Source: an uncultured Paracoccaceae bacterium
GTDB taxonomy: Bacteria > Pseudomonadota > Alphaproteobacteria > Rhodobacterales > Rhodobacteraceae
Direction of reading: 5' to 3'
DNA: 61,503 bases
Assembly (NCBI GenBank): GCA_947498985.1
Contig: CANMMF010000016.1
Span: forward strand, 1-61,503
The notes under the pieces are model-generated. The model had not been told where the DNA came from. It made no database searches and worked only from the letters and a program-made list of their open reading frames with translations. Positions 44,528 through 52,988 of this stretch are shown piece by piece. The position numbers were made by a program, and so were the translations under genes. The stretch's first letter is position 1. Each line of letters starts with the position of its first letter.

Positions 44528-45366
44528 GATGCGATCTCCTTCAGGACGGCTGTCAGCCCGGCTTTCCAGTCCGGGGGCGGGATGCCGAAATCAGTCTCTA
44601 TCCCGGCGCAATCGAGCCTTGAGTTGAGCGGACGCGCCGCCGGGGTCGGGTAGGCGCTGGTCGGGATATCCTCGACCGTCACATCGCGCCCGGCCCCGGC
44701 AAGGATCGCGCGCGCGAAATCGGCCCAGCTGACCGGGGGCTGGCCGCCGAAATGGTAAAGCCCGCCCGGATGCCCCGCCTGCATCGCCCGGCCCATGGTC
44801 AGCAGCGCGGCGGCGATGTCCGCTGCCGGGGTCGGCCCGCCGATCTGATCGGCCACAACGGTCAGATGGTCGCGGCTTTCGGAGAGCCGCAGCATGGTCC
44901 GCACGAAATTGGCCCCATAGGCTGAAAACACCCAGGACGTGCGCAGGATCGCCCATTGGCCGCCGGCCGCCATGACCTGCTCTTCGCCTGCGCGCTTGGT
45001 CCGGCCATAGGCGTTTTGCGGCGCAACAGGGTCTGTTTCGCGCCAGGGCGCGGTGCCGCTGCCGTCAAAGACGTAATCGGTGGAGACATGGCAGAACGGG
45101 ATGCCGCGCCGCGCACAGGCCCGCGCCATCGCACCCGGCGCATCGGCATTGACGCGCCGCGCCTCGGCCTCGTGATGCTCTGCCGCATCGACGGCGGTCC
45201 AGGCGGCGGCATTGAGCACCAGAGCGGGCTTATGCGTCTCTATGGCGGCCATGCAGGCCTCCGGATCGGTCAGATCGGCGGCGTCGCGCCCAAGGGCTGT
45301 CACCTCTGCCTGGCGCTGCAACTCGCAGGCCAGCTGGCCGGTCCTGCCAAAGATGAGAATGGTCAT
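44524..45366 (-). CDS. rmlD: dTDP-4-dehydrorhamnose reductase
   Basis: A 280-residue SDR enzyme for the last step of dTDP-L-rhamnose synthesis. It shows ILIFGRTGQLACELQRQ (Ala where GQLG is usual), then VLNAAAWTAVDAAEHHEAEA, STDYVFDG with the catalytic Thr/Asp region, and YGRTKRAGEE with Tyr/Lys. The start ATG at 45366 is preferred over a longer frame to 45465. It lies 34 bp downstream of rmlB and overlaps rmlA. Confidence 0.96.
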   Translation of the reverse strand: MTILIFGRTGQLACELQRQAEVTALGRDAADLTDPEACMAAIETHKPALVLNAAAWTAVDAAEHHEAEARRVNADAPGAMARACARRGIPFCHVSTDYVFDGSGTAPWRETDPVAPQNAYGRTKRAGEEQVMAAGGQWAILRTSWVFSAYGANFVRTMLRLSESRDHLTVVADQIGGPTPAADIAAALLTMGRAMQAGHPGGLYHFGGQPPVSWADFARAILAGAGRDVTVEDIPTSAYPTPAARPLNSRLDCAGIETDFGIPPPDWKAGLTAVLKEIAS

Positions 45367-45400
45367 GGCTGTCCTCTTGCGGGCCTGTGCTCTGCGCGCC

Positions 45401-46438
45401 TCACCCGGTTCCGAGCCGCTTGCCGACGCCGTCGCGGCTCTGCAGGGCGCGCCACCAGGGCTCATTGTCGAGATACCAGCGCACGGTCTTCTCCAGCCCT
45501 TCCTGCAGCGTCACCGAAGGCCGCCAGCCGAGCTCGGAGCGGATGCGGCCCGGGTCGATGGCATAGCGCAGATCATGGCCGGGGCGATCCTCGACAAAGG
45601 TGATCAGGCTGGAATAGGGTCGATCCATCGGGCGCAAGCGGTCCAGAATGGCGCAGATCATCTGCACCAGATCGATATTGCGCGCCTCGTTCTCGCCGCC
45701 GATATTGTAGCTTTGCCCCGGCGCGCCCTTCTGCAGCACCAGCAGCAGCGCCTCGGCGTGATCCTCCACGTAGAGCCAGTCGCGCACATTCTCGCCCGCG
45801 CCATAGACCGGGATCGGCTGGCCTGCGAGCGCGTTCAGGATCACCACCGGCACCAGCTTTTCGGGAAAGTGGAAGGGGCCGTAATTGTTGGAGCAGTTGG
45901 TCAGCACCACCGGCAGACCGTAGGTCTCGTGCCAGGCGCGCACCAGATGGTCCGACGCGGCTTTTGAGGCGGAATAGGGACTGCGCGGGTCATAGGCGGT
46001 GGTTTCGGTGAACATCCCCTCGGGCCCCAGCGAGCCGAAGACCTCGTCGGTGGAGATATGGTGAAACCGGAACGCCCCGGGGCGGCCTTGCGAGACCCAG
46101 TAGGCGCGCGCGGCTTCCAGCAGGTGGAAGCTGCCCAGCACATTGGTCTCGATGAAGGTGCCGGGCCCGTCGATGGAGCGGTCCACATGGCTCTCGGCGG
46201 CCAGATGCATCACCGCATCGGGCTTGTGATGGGCAAAAACCGTGTCTAACGCGGAGCGATCGCGGATATCGACCTGCGCGAACGCATAACCGGGATGATC
46301 GGCAACCGAGGCCACATTGTCGAGACAGGCGGCATAGGTCAGCGCGTCGAGATTGACCACGTCATGCCCGTCGGCGATGGCGCGGCGCACCACCGCCGAG
46401 CCGATGAACCCGGCGCCGCCGGTGACCAGAAGCTTCAT
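45401..46438 (-). CDS. rmlB: dTDP-glucose 4,6-dehydratase
   Basis: A 345-residue SDR enzyme. [20 protein letters not shown] is the NAD-binding start, [14 protein letters not shown] and [12 protein letters not shown] give the active-site Thr-Asp-Glu, [15 protein letters not shown] gives Tyr/Lys, and [18 protein letters not shown] is diagnostic. The start ATG overlaps the rmlC stop (ATGA), so the two are coupled. It is the second step of the dTDP-L-rhamnose pathway. Confidence 0.98.
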   Translation of the reverse strand: MKLLVTGGAGFIGSAVVRRAIADGHDVVNLDALTYAACLDNVASVADHPGYAFAQVDIRDRSALDTVFAHHKPDAVMHLAAESHVDRSIDGPGTFIETNVLGSFHLLEAARAYWVSQGRPGAFRFHHISTDEVFGSLGPEGMFTETTAYDPRSPYSASKAASDHLVRAWHETYGLPVVLTNCSNNYGPFHFPEKLVPVVILNALAGQPIPVYGAGENVRDWLYVEDHAEALLLVLQKGAPGQSYNIGGENEARNIDLVQMICAILDRLRPMDRPYSSLITFVEDRPGHDLRYAIDPGRIRSELGWRPSVTLQEGLEKTVRWYLDNEPWWRALQSRDGVGKRLGTG

Positions 46439-46998
46439 GCCGCGCCCTCCCATGTGAATGGCGAGACAAAATCGGCGAGCTCCGGGGCGGCGGCATCCCT
46501 GGGCGACAGATGCGGCTCTGTTCCGCCCAGATCCCAGTCGATCCCGGCGCTGTCCCAGCGGATCGCGCCATCGCTTTGCGGTGCGTAATAGTCACTGCAT
46601 TTATAGACGATCTCGGTGTCGGGGGTGCGGGTGACAAAGCCATGCGCGAAGCCTGCCGGGATCAGCAGCTGACGGCCATTTTCGGCCGAAAGCTCCACCC
46701 CCACCCATTGCCCGTAGCCGGGCGCGCCGCGGCGGATGTCGACGGCGACGTCGAAAAGCCGTCCGCGCCCGCAGCGCACCAGCTTGGCCTGGGCATGCGG
46801 CGGGGCCTGGAAATGCAGCCCGCGCAGCGTGCCCGCCCGCTCCGAGAGCGAATGGTTGTCCTGCACAAAATCCACATCGAGCCCGGCCTCCGCCATGCGC
46901 TGGCGGTTCCAGGTCTCGGCGAAAAACCCCCGCGCATCGCCGTGCCGCTGCGGGGTCAGGATCAGCACGCCGGCAAGCGCGGTCTCTTCGATCTGCAT
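46435..46998 (-). CDS. rmlC: dTDP-4-dehydrorhamnose 3,5-epimerase
   Basis: A 187-residue cupin epimerase. [40 protein letters not shown] (catalytic His in RGLHFQ), [11 protein letters not shown] and [19 protein letters not shown] are all conserved. It is the first gene of the rmlCBDA operon on minus. The ATG at 46998 is used because the conserved fold begins there. The ~175-bp divergent spacer to the GT2 gene (47175) should contain the operon promoter. Confidence 0.98.
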   Translation of the reverse strand: MQIEETALAGVLILTPQRHGDARGFFAETWNRQRMAEAGLDVDFVQDNHSLSERAGTLRGLHFQAPPHAQAKLVRCGRGRLFDVAVDIRRGAPGYGQWVGVELSAENGRQLLIPAGFAHGFVTRTPDTEIVYKCSDYYAPQSDGAIRWDSAGIDWDLGGTEPHLSPRDAAAPELADFVSPFTWEGAA

Positions 46999-47174
46999 GG
47001 GTCCTACCCGTGGTTCTGTCTGGCCTGGCGCGGCGCGCGCGCATGGACCAGCCATAGGCCAAAGCGGGGGGCGCCAACAAGGCATGTGCTGGGCGCTTCT
47101 GCGGCGCTGCTCCGAATTTGACACAAGCGCCAAAATCGTGTCCTCAGGCGGCGCGACAACGCGAGGACGGGCCG

Positions 47175-48140
47175 ATGGCGGCAGATGGGGCAGGGCAGGG
47201 GCGCCTGGTGGCGGTTGTCGTCACCTATAACCGGCTGGCCGAGCTCAGGATCACGCTGCCCCGGCTGCTGGAGGCGGATCCCGCCCATCTGCAGAAGGTG
47301 GTGGTGGTCGACAATGCCAGCACCGACGGCACCGGGGCCTGGCTGGCCGCGCAGGAGGACGCGCGGCTGGAGGTGCTGCGGCTGGCGGAGAATGGCGGCG
47401 GCGCGGGCGGGTTTGCCGCGGGCATGGCGCGGGCGGTGGCGCTCGGGGCCGACTGGATGCTGCTGCAGGACGATGACGCGCGCCCGGCCCCCGGGGCGCT
47501 GGCGGTGTTCCACGGGCTGGATCTGGCGCCATGGGACGCGGTGGCGGCGGCGGTCTATCACCCCGACGGGCGGATCTGCGCGATGAACCGGCCGCTGCAC
47601 AACCCCGCCTGGCGGCTGCGCGACACGGTTCTGGGGCGGTCGGGCCTGCATCTGGGCGCGCAGGCCTATGACGGGCCTGCCATTGCGGTCGATGCGGCGT
47701 CTTTCGTGGGGTTCTTCGTGTCGCGCCGGGCGGTGGATCTGGCGGGCTATCCCGACACCCGGCTGTTTCTTTACGGCGATGACGGGCTCTTTTCGCTGGC
47801 GCTGCGCCGCGCGGGCGGGCGGATCGGGTTTCAGCCTGCGCTGCGCTATGAGCATGACCCCTCGACCTTCGGCACAGGGGCGGCGGGCGCGCTGCAGCCG
47901 CTCTGGAAGGTCTATTACTATTACCGCAACCTGCTGCTGTTCTACCGGCTGGCCGCGGGTGCGCTGTTCTGGCCGCTGCTGCCGCTGCTGCTGGCCAGGT
48001 GGATCGGCAAGATGCGTCTCTATCACGGCCAGAAACGGGTGTTTCTGCAGCTGTTGAGCCGCGCGGTCGGCGACGGTCTCACGCGCCATCTGGACCGCCC
48101 CCATGCGGAGATCCTGGCCCGCGCCGGGACCGCGCGATGA
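47175..48140 (+). CDS. GT2 glycosyltransferase (rhamnosyl-/galactofuranosyl-type)
   Basis: A 321-residue protein. GRLVAVVVTYNRLAELRITL starts the GT-A fold, VVDNASTDGTGAWL is the nucleotide segment, and WMLLQDDDARPAPGAL holds the DDD metal motif. FYLGDD-like LFLYGDDGLFSLALRRAGG and YYYRNLLLFYRLA are typical of rhamnosyltransferase/GlfT-type GT2 enzymes. Setting next to rmlCBDA and the presence of glf make L-rhamnose or Galf the likely donor sugar. The ATG at 47175 has GAGGA upstream. It overlaps the next GT2 by 4 nt. Confidence 0.9.
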   Translation: MAADGAGQGRLVAVVVTYNRLAELRITLPRLLEADPAHLQKVVVVDNASTDGTGAWLAAQEDARLEVLRLAENGGGAGGFAAGMARAVALGADWMLLQDDDARPAPGALAVFHGLDLAPWDAVAAAVYHPDGRICAMNRPLHNPAWRLRDTVLGRSGLHLGAQAYDGPAIAVDAASFVGFFVSRRAVDLAGYPDTRLFLYGDDGLFSLALRRAGGRIGFQPALRYEHDPSTFGTGAAGALQPLWKVYYYYRNLLLFYRLAAGALFWPLLPLLLARWIGKMRLYHGQKRVFLQLLSRAVGDGLTRHLDRPHAEILARAGTAR

Positions 48141-48916
48141 GCGCGCCTCTGGTCAGCGTCATCACACCGATGCGCGATGGCGGCGCCTTCATCGCGGCGG
48201 CCATCGCCTCGGTGCAGGCGCAGCAGATGGCGGCGTGGGAGCATCTGGTGGTCGATGACGGCTCGGTCGATGACGGGCCGGAGCGGGTGCGGGTGGCGGC
48301 GGCAGAGGATGCGCGGATCAGGCTGCTGCAGCCGGGCGGGCCGCGCGGGCCCGCGGCGGCGCGCAACAGCGCCATCGAGGCCGCCCGGGGCCGCTACATC
48401 GCCTTTCTGGATTGCGACGACCTCTGGGCGCCCGCAAAGCTTGCCAGCCAGATCGGGGCGATGCAGGCGGAGGGGGCGGCGTTTTCCTGGACCGGCTATG
48501 ACATCGCCGACACCCAGGGCCGGGTGATCCGCACCCAGCGGGTGCCGGTTGGCGGCGGGGTGGGCGCGCTGCTCGACCGCAAGCTGGTGATCGGCTGCCT
48601 GACAGCGGTGTATGACCGCGAGATGCTGGGGCGGATGTATATGAGCCGCGACGACCCGCCGGAGGATTTCTGCCTCTGGCTCGACGTGCTGGCGCGCTGC
48701 GCGGCAGAGGGCCGGCCGGTGCTGGGCATCGACCGGTCGCTGGCCATCTACAGGCGCCACGCAGCGGGCCGCAGCGCGCGCAAGGGTCGCGCGGCGGCGG
48801 CCTACTGGCGCGCCTGCCGGCATCACGCGGACCTGTCTTTTCCGCGCGCGGCGAGGCATTTCCTGAACTATGCCGGGCGCAGTCTCTGGGTCAGATTGCG
48901 CCGGAACAGAGACTGA
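48137..48916 (+). CDS. GT2 glycosyltransferase
   Basis: A 259-residue protein. LVSVITPMRDGGAFIAAAIA, HLVVDDGSVDDGPERV, AARNSAIEAARGRYIAFLD and CDDLWAP (DxD-type metal site) give a clear family 2 GT-A enzyme of the capsule/LPS type. The C-terminus is basic (SLWVRLRRNRD), possibly membrane-associating. Its start overlaps the stop of the previous GT2 (ATGA). It converges on kpsM with only 5 bp between the ends. Confidence 0.92.
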   Translation: MSAPLVSVITPMRDGGAFIAAAIASVQAQQMAAWEHLVVDDGSVDDGPERVRVAAAEDARIRLLQPGGPRGPAAARNSAIEAARGRYIAFLDCDDLWAPAKLASQIGAMQAEGAAFSWTGYDIADTQGRVIRTQRVPVGGGVGALLDRKLVIGCLTAVYDREMLGRMYMSRDDPPEDFCLWLDVLARCAAEGRPVLGIDRSLAIYRRHAAGRSARKGRAAAAYWRACRHHADLSFPRAARHFLNYAGRSLWVRLRRNRD

Positions 48917-48921
48917 TTTTC

Positions 48922-49743
48922 TCAGCTCTGGTTGAGGATCTCGCGGTGATAGCGGCTCAACAGCAGCACCCCGAAGAACAGGCAGGTCAGCCCGACGCCG
49001 ATCACATAGACCGAGGACAGATAGGCGCCGTTATAGGTCGGGTAGAAGCCCGAGCGCATCAGACCCGTCACGTGAATGAGCGGGTTCCACCACAGGATGT
49101 CCTGGGCCAGCTGCGGCAGGTCGTCAAAAAGAAACAGCACACCCGAAATGATGAAGAGCGGCCGCGTCGCGATCGACCAGATCTGGTCCCAGATCGGGTA
49201 GAGCCCCATCAGCGCGCAATTGAGCATGCCGATGCCGAAACCCAGCAGGACCGCCAGCGCGGCGCTGTGCAGGATCGCCAGCCAGTCGAGCGACACCTGG
49301 CTGTCGATGAAGGTCACCAGCAGCGCCAGCACCAGCAGCATGATCAGCAGCGTGGTCAGCATGTTGAGCAGAAACCGCGCCAGCACCGCGTCGATCCAGC
49401 TCACCGCCGGGTACATCAGCAGCGCGCGCGAGAAGTTGATGCTGCGCGCCACCATGATGGACAGGGTCTGATACAGCTGAAACGGCAGGAATCCGGTGGC
49501 GAAGAACAGGATGAAGCTGTTGCCGATGGGCGGGTTGCGCAGCAGCAGCGAAAACCCCAGCGACAGGATCAGGATGCCGCCGATCGGCTCCAGCAGCGCC
49601 CAGACATAGCCGCCGGGCGAGCGGCCGTAGCGGGTGGCCATCTCGCGGATCATCAGCGCCATGATCGCCCGCGGGGTCGCGAAGCTGCGGCGCTTAACAG
49701 GCAGCGGCCGCGGCGGGACAGGCATAACCGGAGGGGGCTGCAT
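48922..49743 (-). CDS. kpsM: Capsular polysaccharide ABC exporter permease (KpsM/Wzm family)
   Basis: A 273-residue inner-membrane protein. The Pro-rich cytoplasmic N-terminus is followed by IMALMIREMATRYGRSPGGY, the ABC-2 permease signature, and about six hydrophobic helices. It forms the channel with the KpsT ATPase at 51480-52151 for export of lipid-linked polysaccharide. It is divergent from kpsE with only ~41 bp between starts, so promoters overlap. No KpsC/KpsS or outer-membrane KpsD/Wza is encoded in the window. Confidence 0.93.
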   Translation of the reverse strand: MQPPPVMPVPPRPLPVKRRSFATPRAIMALMIREMATRYGRSPGGYVWALLEPIGGILILSLGFSLLLRNPPIGNSFILFFATGFLPFQLYQTLSIMVARSINFSRALLMYPAVSWIDAVLARFLLNMLTTLLIMLLVLALLVTFIDSQVSLDWLAILHSAALAVLLGFGIGMLNCALMGLYPIWDQIWSIATRPLFIISGVLFLFDDLPQLAQDILWWNPLIHVTGLMRSGFYPTYNGAYLSSVYVIGVGLTCLFFGVLLLSRYHREILNQS

Positions 49744-49784
49744 CGAAAGGTTGGTGTCCCGTTCTGGTCAAGGGTGGGGCCATT

Positions 49785-51473
49785 ATGATAGGTCCAAAAG
49801 GAAGTGCAAACAGGCTTTTCCGGAACCCTTTCATGAGCAATGGCCCCAGGGCACAGAACGGCCCGCCGCAGGCCTCTCCGCAGGCCCGGGGGCAGCGGCC
49901 GGGACAGCGGCGGCGGCAGGCCGCCGATGAGGCGGCCCGGAACGCGGCCCGGAACGCGGCCGAGGACGCCGCGGCAGAGACGGCTGTGGAGACCGGCGCA
50001 GAGACTGCGGCAGAGACGGCGGCAGAAACGGCAGCCGGGCCGGCAGGTCGGAGGGCCGGGCCCGCGCGCAAACCGTTGCAGCTGTCCGAGCCCGCCGCCG
50101 GGCCCGCGCCGCGGATCCAGCCGGTCATCCGCCCGGACCAGGCCCCCGATCATCCCCCGAACCGTCAGGCCCCCGATGTGCAGGCCCCCGGCGTGCAGGC
50201 CCCCGGCGTGCAGGCTCCCGGCGTGCAGGCTCCCAACCCTCAGGTCCCCGGTCCACAAAAGCCGGGCCCGCAAAAGACCGGCCCGCAAAAGACCGGACCG
50301 CAGACGCCGGGCCCGCAGGCCGACGGTCCCGCGGTGCGCAAACCGGCCGGGCCGATGCGCATGCGGCGGCGGCATCTGGGGCTGATCGTCTCGTTTCTGC
50401 TGCTGGTCGCGCTGCCGTTTGCGCTGATCACCGGCTATCTCTGGCTGGTGGCCGAGGACCGCTACAGCTCTGTCACCGGCTTCACCGTGCGTCAGGAAGA
50501 GGGCGGGGCGGCCACCGAGTTGCTGGGCGGCCTGACCCAGCTGACCGGCGGCAGCGCCTCGGCGGATGGCAATATCCTTTACGAGTTCATCCGCAGCCAG
50601 AGCCTGGTGCGCTCGGTCAATGCGCAGGTCGGCATGGACGCGCATTTTGCCGAGTACTGGAGCAGCGATCCGGTCTTTGCGCTCTGGCCCGACCCGTCGA
50701 TCGAGGATCTGGAATGGTACTGGCACCGCGTGGTGCGGGTGAATTTCGATTCCGGCTCCGGGCTGATCGAGCTGCGCGTGCTGGCCTTCGAGCCGGATGT
50801 CGCCCAGGCCATCGCCAGCGAGATCCTGGCGCGCAGCCAGGACATGATCAACGCGCTCAACGAACAGGCCCGCGAGGATGCGATGCGCTATGCGCGTGCC
50901 GATCTCGAAGAGGCTCTGAGCAGGCTCAAGACCGCGCGCGAGGCGCTGACCTCGTTCCGCACCCGCACCCAGATCGTCGACCCCGAAGCCGATATCCAGG
51001 GCCGCATGGGGGTGATGAACAACCTTCAGCAGCAGCTGGCCGAGGCGCTGATCGAATATGACCTGCTGCGCGAGACCACCAATGACGGCGACCCGCGGGT
51101 GACCCAGGCGCGGCGCCGCATCGAGGTGATCCGCGAGCGCATCGTCGACGAACGCCAGAGCTTTGCCGCCGACGATCCCGGCACCTCGTCGCGCAACGAG
51201 GATTACCCCAGCCTGATCGCCGAATATGAAGGGCTGGTGGTCGACCGCGAATATGCCGAGGAAACCTATCGCGCCGCGCTGACCGCGGTCGATCTGGCGC
51301 GCGCCAAGGCCAACCGCCAGAGCCGCTACCTGGCCACCTTCATCGAACCGACCCTGGCCGAGGATGCCGAATACCCGCAGCGCCTGACCATTTCCGGGCT
51401 GGCGCTGGTGTTTTTGCTGATGGGCTGGTCGGTGATGATGCTGATCTATTACTCGATCCGCGACCGGGCGTGA
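49785..51473 (+). CDS. kpsE: Capsule export inner-membrane co-polymerase (KpsE/RkpR-like)
   Basis: A 562-residue protein. An unusually long Pro/Gln/Ala-rich cytoplasmic N-terminus (1-195) includes five QAPGV-type repeats at about 128-152. A transmembrane helix (about 197-221, LIVSFLLLVALPFALITGYL) is followed by a periplasmic coiled-coil domain (about 240-525) and a C-terminal helix (about 533-560). This topology and RVNFDSGSGLIELRVLAFEP match KpsE/Wzz-type proteins that link ABC export to the outer membrane. It is followed by kpsT after 6 bp. The N-terminal extension is much longer than in typical KpsE. Confidence 0.9.
   Translation: MIGPKGSANRLFRNPFMSNGPRAQNGPPQASPQARGQRPGQRRRQAADEAARNAARNAAEDAAAETAVETGAETAAETAAETAAGPAGRRAGPARKPLQLSEPAAGPAPRIQPVIRPDQAPDHPPNRQAPDVQAPGVQAPGVQAPGVQAPNPQVPGPQKPGPQKTGPQKTGPQTPGPQADGPAVRKPAGPMRMRRRHLGLIVSFLLLVALPFALITGYLWLVAEDRYSSVTGFTVRQEEGGAATELLGGLTQLTGGSASADGNILYEFIRSQSLVRSVNAQVGMDAHFAEYWSSDPVFALWPDPSIEDLEWYWHRVVRVNFDSGSGLIELRVLAFEPDVAQAIASEILARSQDMINALNEQAREDAMRYARADLEEALSRLKTAREALTSFRTRTQIVDPEADIQGRMGVMNNLQQQLAEALIEYDLLRETTNDGDPRVTQARRRIEVIRERIVDERQSFAADDPGTSSRNEDYPSLIAEYEGLVVDREYAEETYRAALTAVDLARAKANRQSRYLATFIEPTLAEDAEYPQRLTISGLALVFLLMGWSVMMLIYYSIRDRA
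50166..50240. repeat. 15-bp tandem repeat in kpsE, five copies
   Basis: The unit CAGGCCCCCGGCGTG repeats in register at 50166, 50181, 50196, 50211 and 50226 (first and last imperfect), encoding QAPGV. In-frame 15-bp repeats can change copy number by slippage, so the cytoplasmic extension may vary in length between strains. Confidence 0.85.
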
Positions 51474-51479
51474 GCCGCG

Positions 51480-52151
51480 ATGATCCGCTTCGAGCAGCTC
51501 ACCAAGTCGTTCTGGGTGCGCGGCGAGCGCAAGGTGGTGATCGACGGGCTCGACATGGCGCTGCCTTCGGGCCAGTCGCTGGCGCTGCTGGGCCGCAACG
51601 GGGCGGGAAAATCGACCCTGTTGCAGATGATTGCGGGCACCATGCGCCCGGATTCGGGCCGGGTTCACTACGATGGCACGATCAGCTGGCCGGTGGGGTT
51701 CGGCGGCTCGTTCCACCGCGATCTGACCGGCGCGCAGAATGTCCGCTTCATCGCCCGGATCTACGGCATCGACACCGATGAGCTGGTGGATTTCGTCGAG
51801 GATTTCGCCGAGATCGGCAAGCATTTCTACATGCCGGTGCGGACCTATTCCTCGGGCATGCGCTCGCGGCTGGCCTTCGGGGCCTCCATGGGCATCCATT
51901 TCGACACGTACCTGGTGGATGAGGTGACCGCGGTGGGGGACGCGGCGTTCCGCGCCAAGAGCCGCCAGGTCTTCATGGAGCGGATGAAGAGCTCCAGCGC
52001 GATCATGGTCAGCCACGACATGACGCAGGTCGAGGAGTTCTGCGATGCCGGCATCGTGCTGAGCCAGGGGCAGCTGGAATATTTCGACGATGTGAAAACC
52101 GCCATCGAGCGGCATCTGGAGATCATCCGGCAGGCCTCGGGCCGGGCCTGA
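51480..52151 (+). CDS. kpsT: Capsular polysaccharide ABC exporter ATPase (KpsT/Wzt family)
   Basis: A 223-residue ATPase. Walker A GRNGAGKSTLL is at about 38-48, the KpsT-type SFHRDLTGAQNVRFIARIYG follows, the signature YSSGMRSRLAFGASMG is at about 122, Walker B TYLVDEVTAVGD at about 143 and the H-loop MVSHD at about 176. It lacks the extra C-terminal carbohydrate-binding domain of Wzt, as in KpsT. It lies in a run kpsE-kpsT-sulfotransferase-GT4 on plus. Confidence 0.96.
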   Translation: MIRFEQLTKSFWVRGERKVVIDGLDMALPSGQSLALLGRNGAGKSTLLQMIAGTMRPDSGRVHYDGTISWPVGFGGSFHRDLTGAQNVRFIARIYGIDTDELVDFVEDFAEIGKHFYMPVRTYSSGMRSRLAFGASMGIHFDTYLVDEVTAVGDAAFRAKSRQVFMERMKSSSAIMVSHDMTQVEEFCDAGIVLSQGQLEYFDDVKTAIERHLEIIRQASGRA

Positions 52152-52229
52152 GCGCCGCGGCAGGCTTGAAGCACCCGCCCGGATCGCCCATAACGCCTGC
52201 GTTGCAGAAACCATCGGTCCTTGCCGCCC

Positions 52230-52988
52230 ATGCTGTTCAAAACCGAAAGGCGCCGGGCCCCGCCGCGGCGTTTCGTCATCATCGGTCTGCCGCGCAGCGG
52301 CACGACCTACCTGATGACCTATCTGCGCTCCCATCCGCGCATCTTCTGCACCGGCGAGCAGTTCAATCCCTACGCGATTGTGGGGGTCGGCGGCGACCGC
52401 GATGACAGTTTCGAAGCGGTTGTGCAGGACCGCGACACCGACCCGGTGGGCTTCATGGAGCGGTTCTTCGAGGCCCATGCCACGCAGAACGTGGCCTGGG
52501 TCGGGTTCAAGTTCATGCTGGGTCATAATATCGATGTGTTCCGCGCGCTGGCCGAGCAGCCCGATATCGCGATCATCCATGTCTGGCGCGAGAACCGGCT
52601 GGCGCAGGTCGCCTCGCTGATCAAGGCCGCGCAGAGCAAACGCTGGGCCCAGGCCGAGGTCGACGCGCATGTGGATGAAAAGATCCGCGCCACGCCGCGC
52701 CAGATCAGCCACCAGTGGCACGAGTTCGCCACCATGGACCTGCTGTTTCAGTCCTGGCTGGCGCAGGCGCCCAACCCCTCGATCACGCTGGAATACCGCG
52801 ATCTCTTTCAGCCGGAATTCCGCCCGCGGATCTGCGATTTCCTGCGCGTGCGCGACCATCCGCGGATGAAGAGCCAGCTGGTCAAGCAGGGCGCCAACAC
52901 CATCGCCGAGCGCTTTCAGGACGGCCGGGGGATCGCCTATTATTTCAAACGGATCGGTTACGGGCGCTGGCTCGAGGATGAATTGTGA
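52230..52988 (+). CDS. Sulfotransferase family protein
   Basis: A 252-residue protein. RFVIIGLPRSGTTYLMTYL is a classic PAPS 5'-phosphosulfate loop at the N-terminus, and IIHVWRENRLAQVASLIKAA resembles the 3'-phosphate segment. ITLEYRDLFQ is a typical late strand. I use the ATG at 52230, three codons after a TTG. It lies directly behind kpsT and overlaps the next GT4 gene by 4 nt (GTGA), which links sulfation to capsule export and assembly. Confidence 0.9.
   Translation: MLFKTERRRAPPRRFVIIGLPRSGTTYLMTYLRSHPRIFCTGEQFNPYAIVGVGGDRDDSFEAVVQDRDTDPVGFMERFFEAHATQNVAWVGFKFMLGHNIDVFRALAEQPDIAIIHVWRENRLAQVASLIKAAQSKRWAQAEVDAHVDEKIRATPRQISHQWHEFATMDLLFQSWLAQAPNPSITLEYRDLFQPEFRPRICDFLRVRDHPRMKSQLVKQGANTIAERFQDGRGIAYYFKRIGYGRWLEDEL

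Noticed and set aside
49653-52859. A 1068-codon minus-strand frame opposite kpsE, kpsT and a sulfotransferase
   Set aside because: It is His/Arg/Gly-rich without domains. The plus-strand genes carry clear Walker motifs and PAPS loops.
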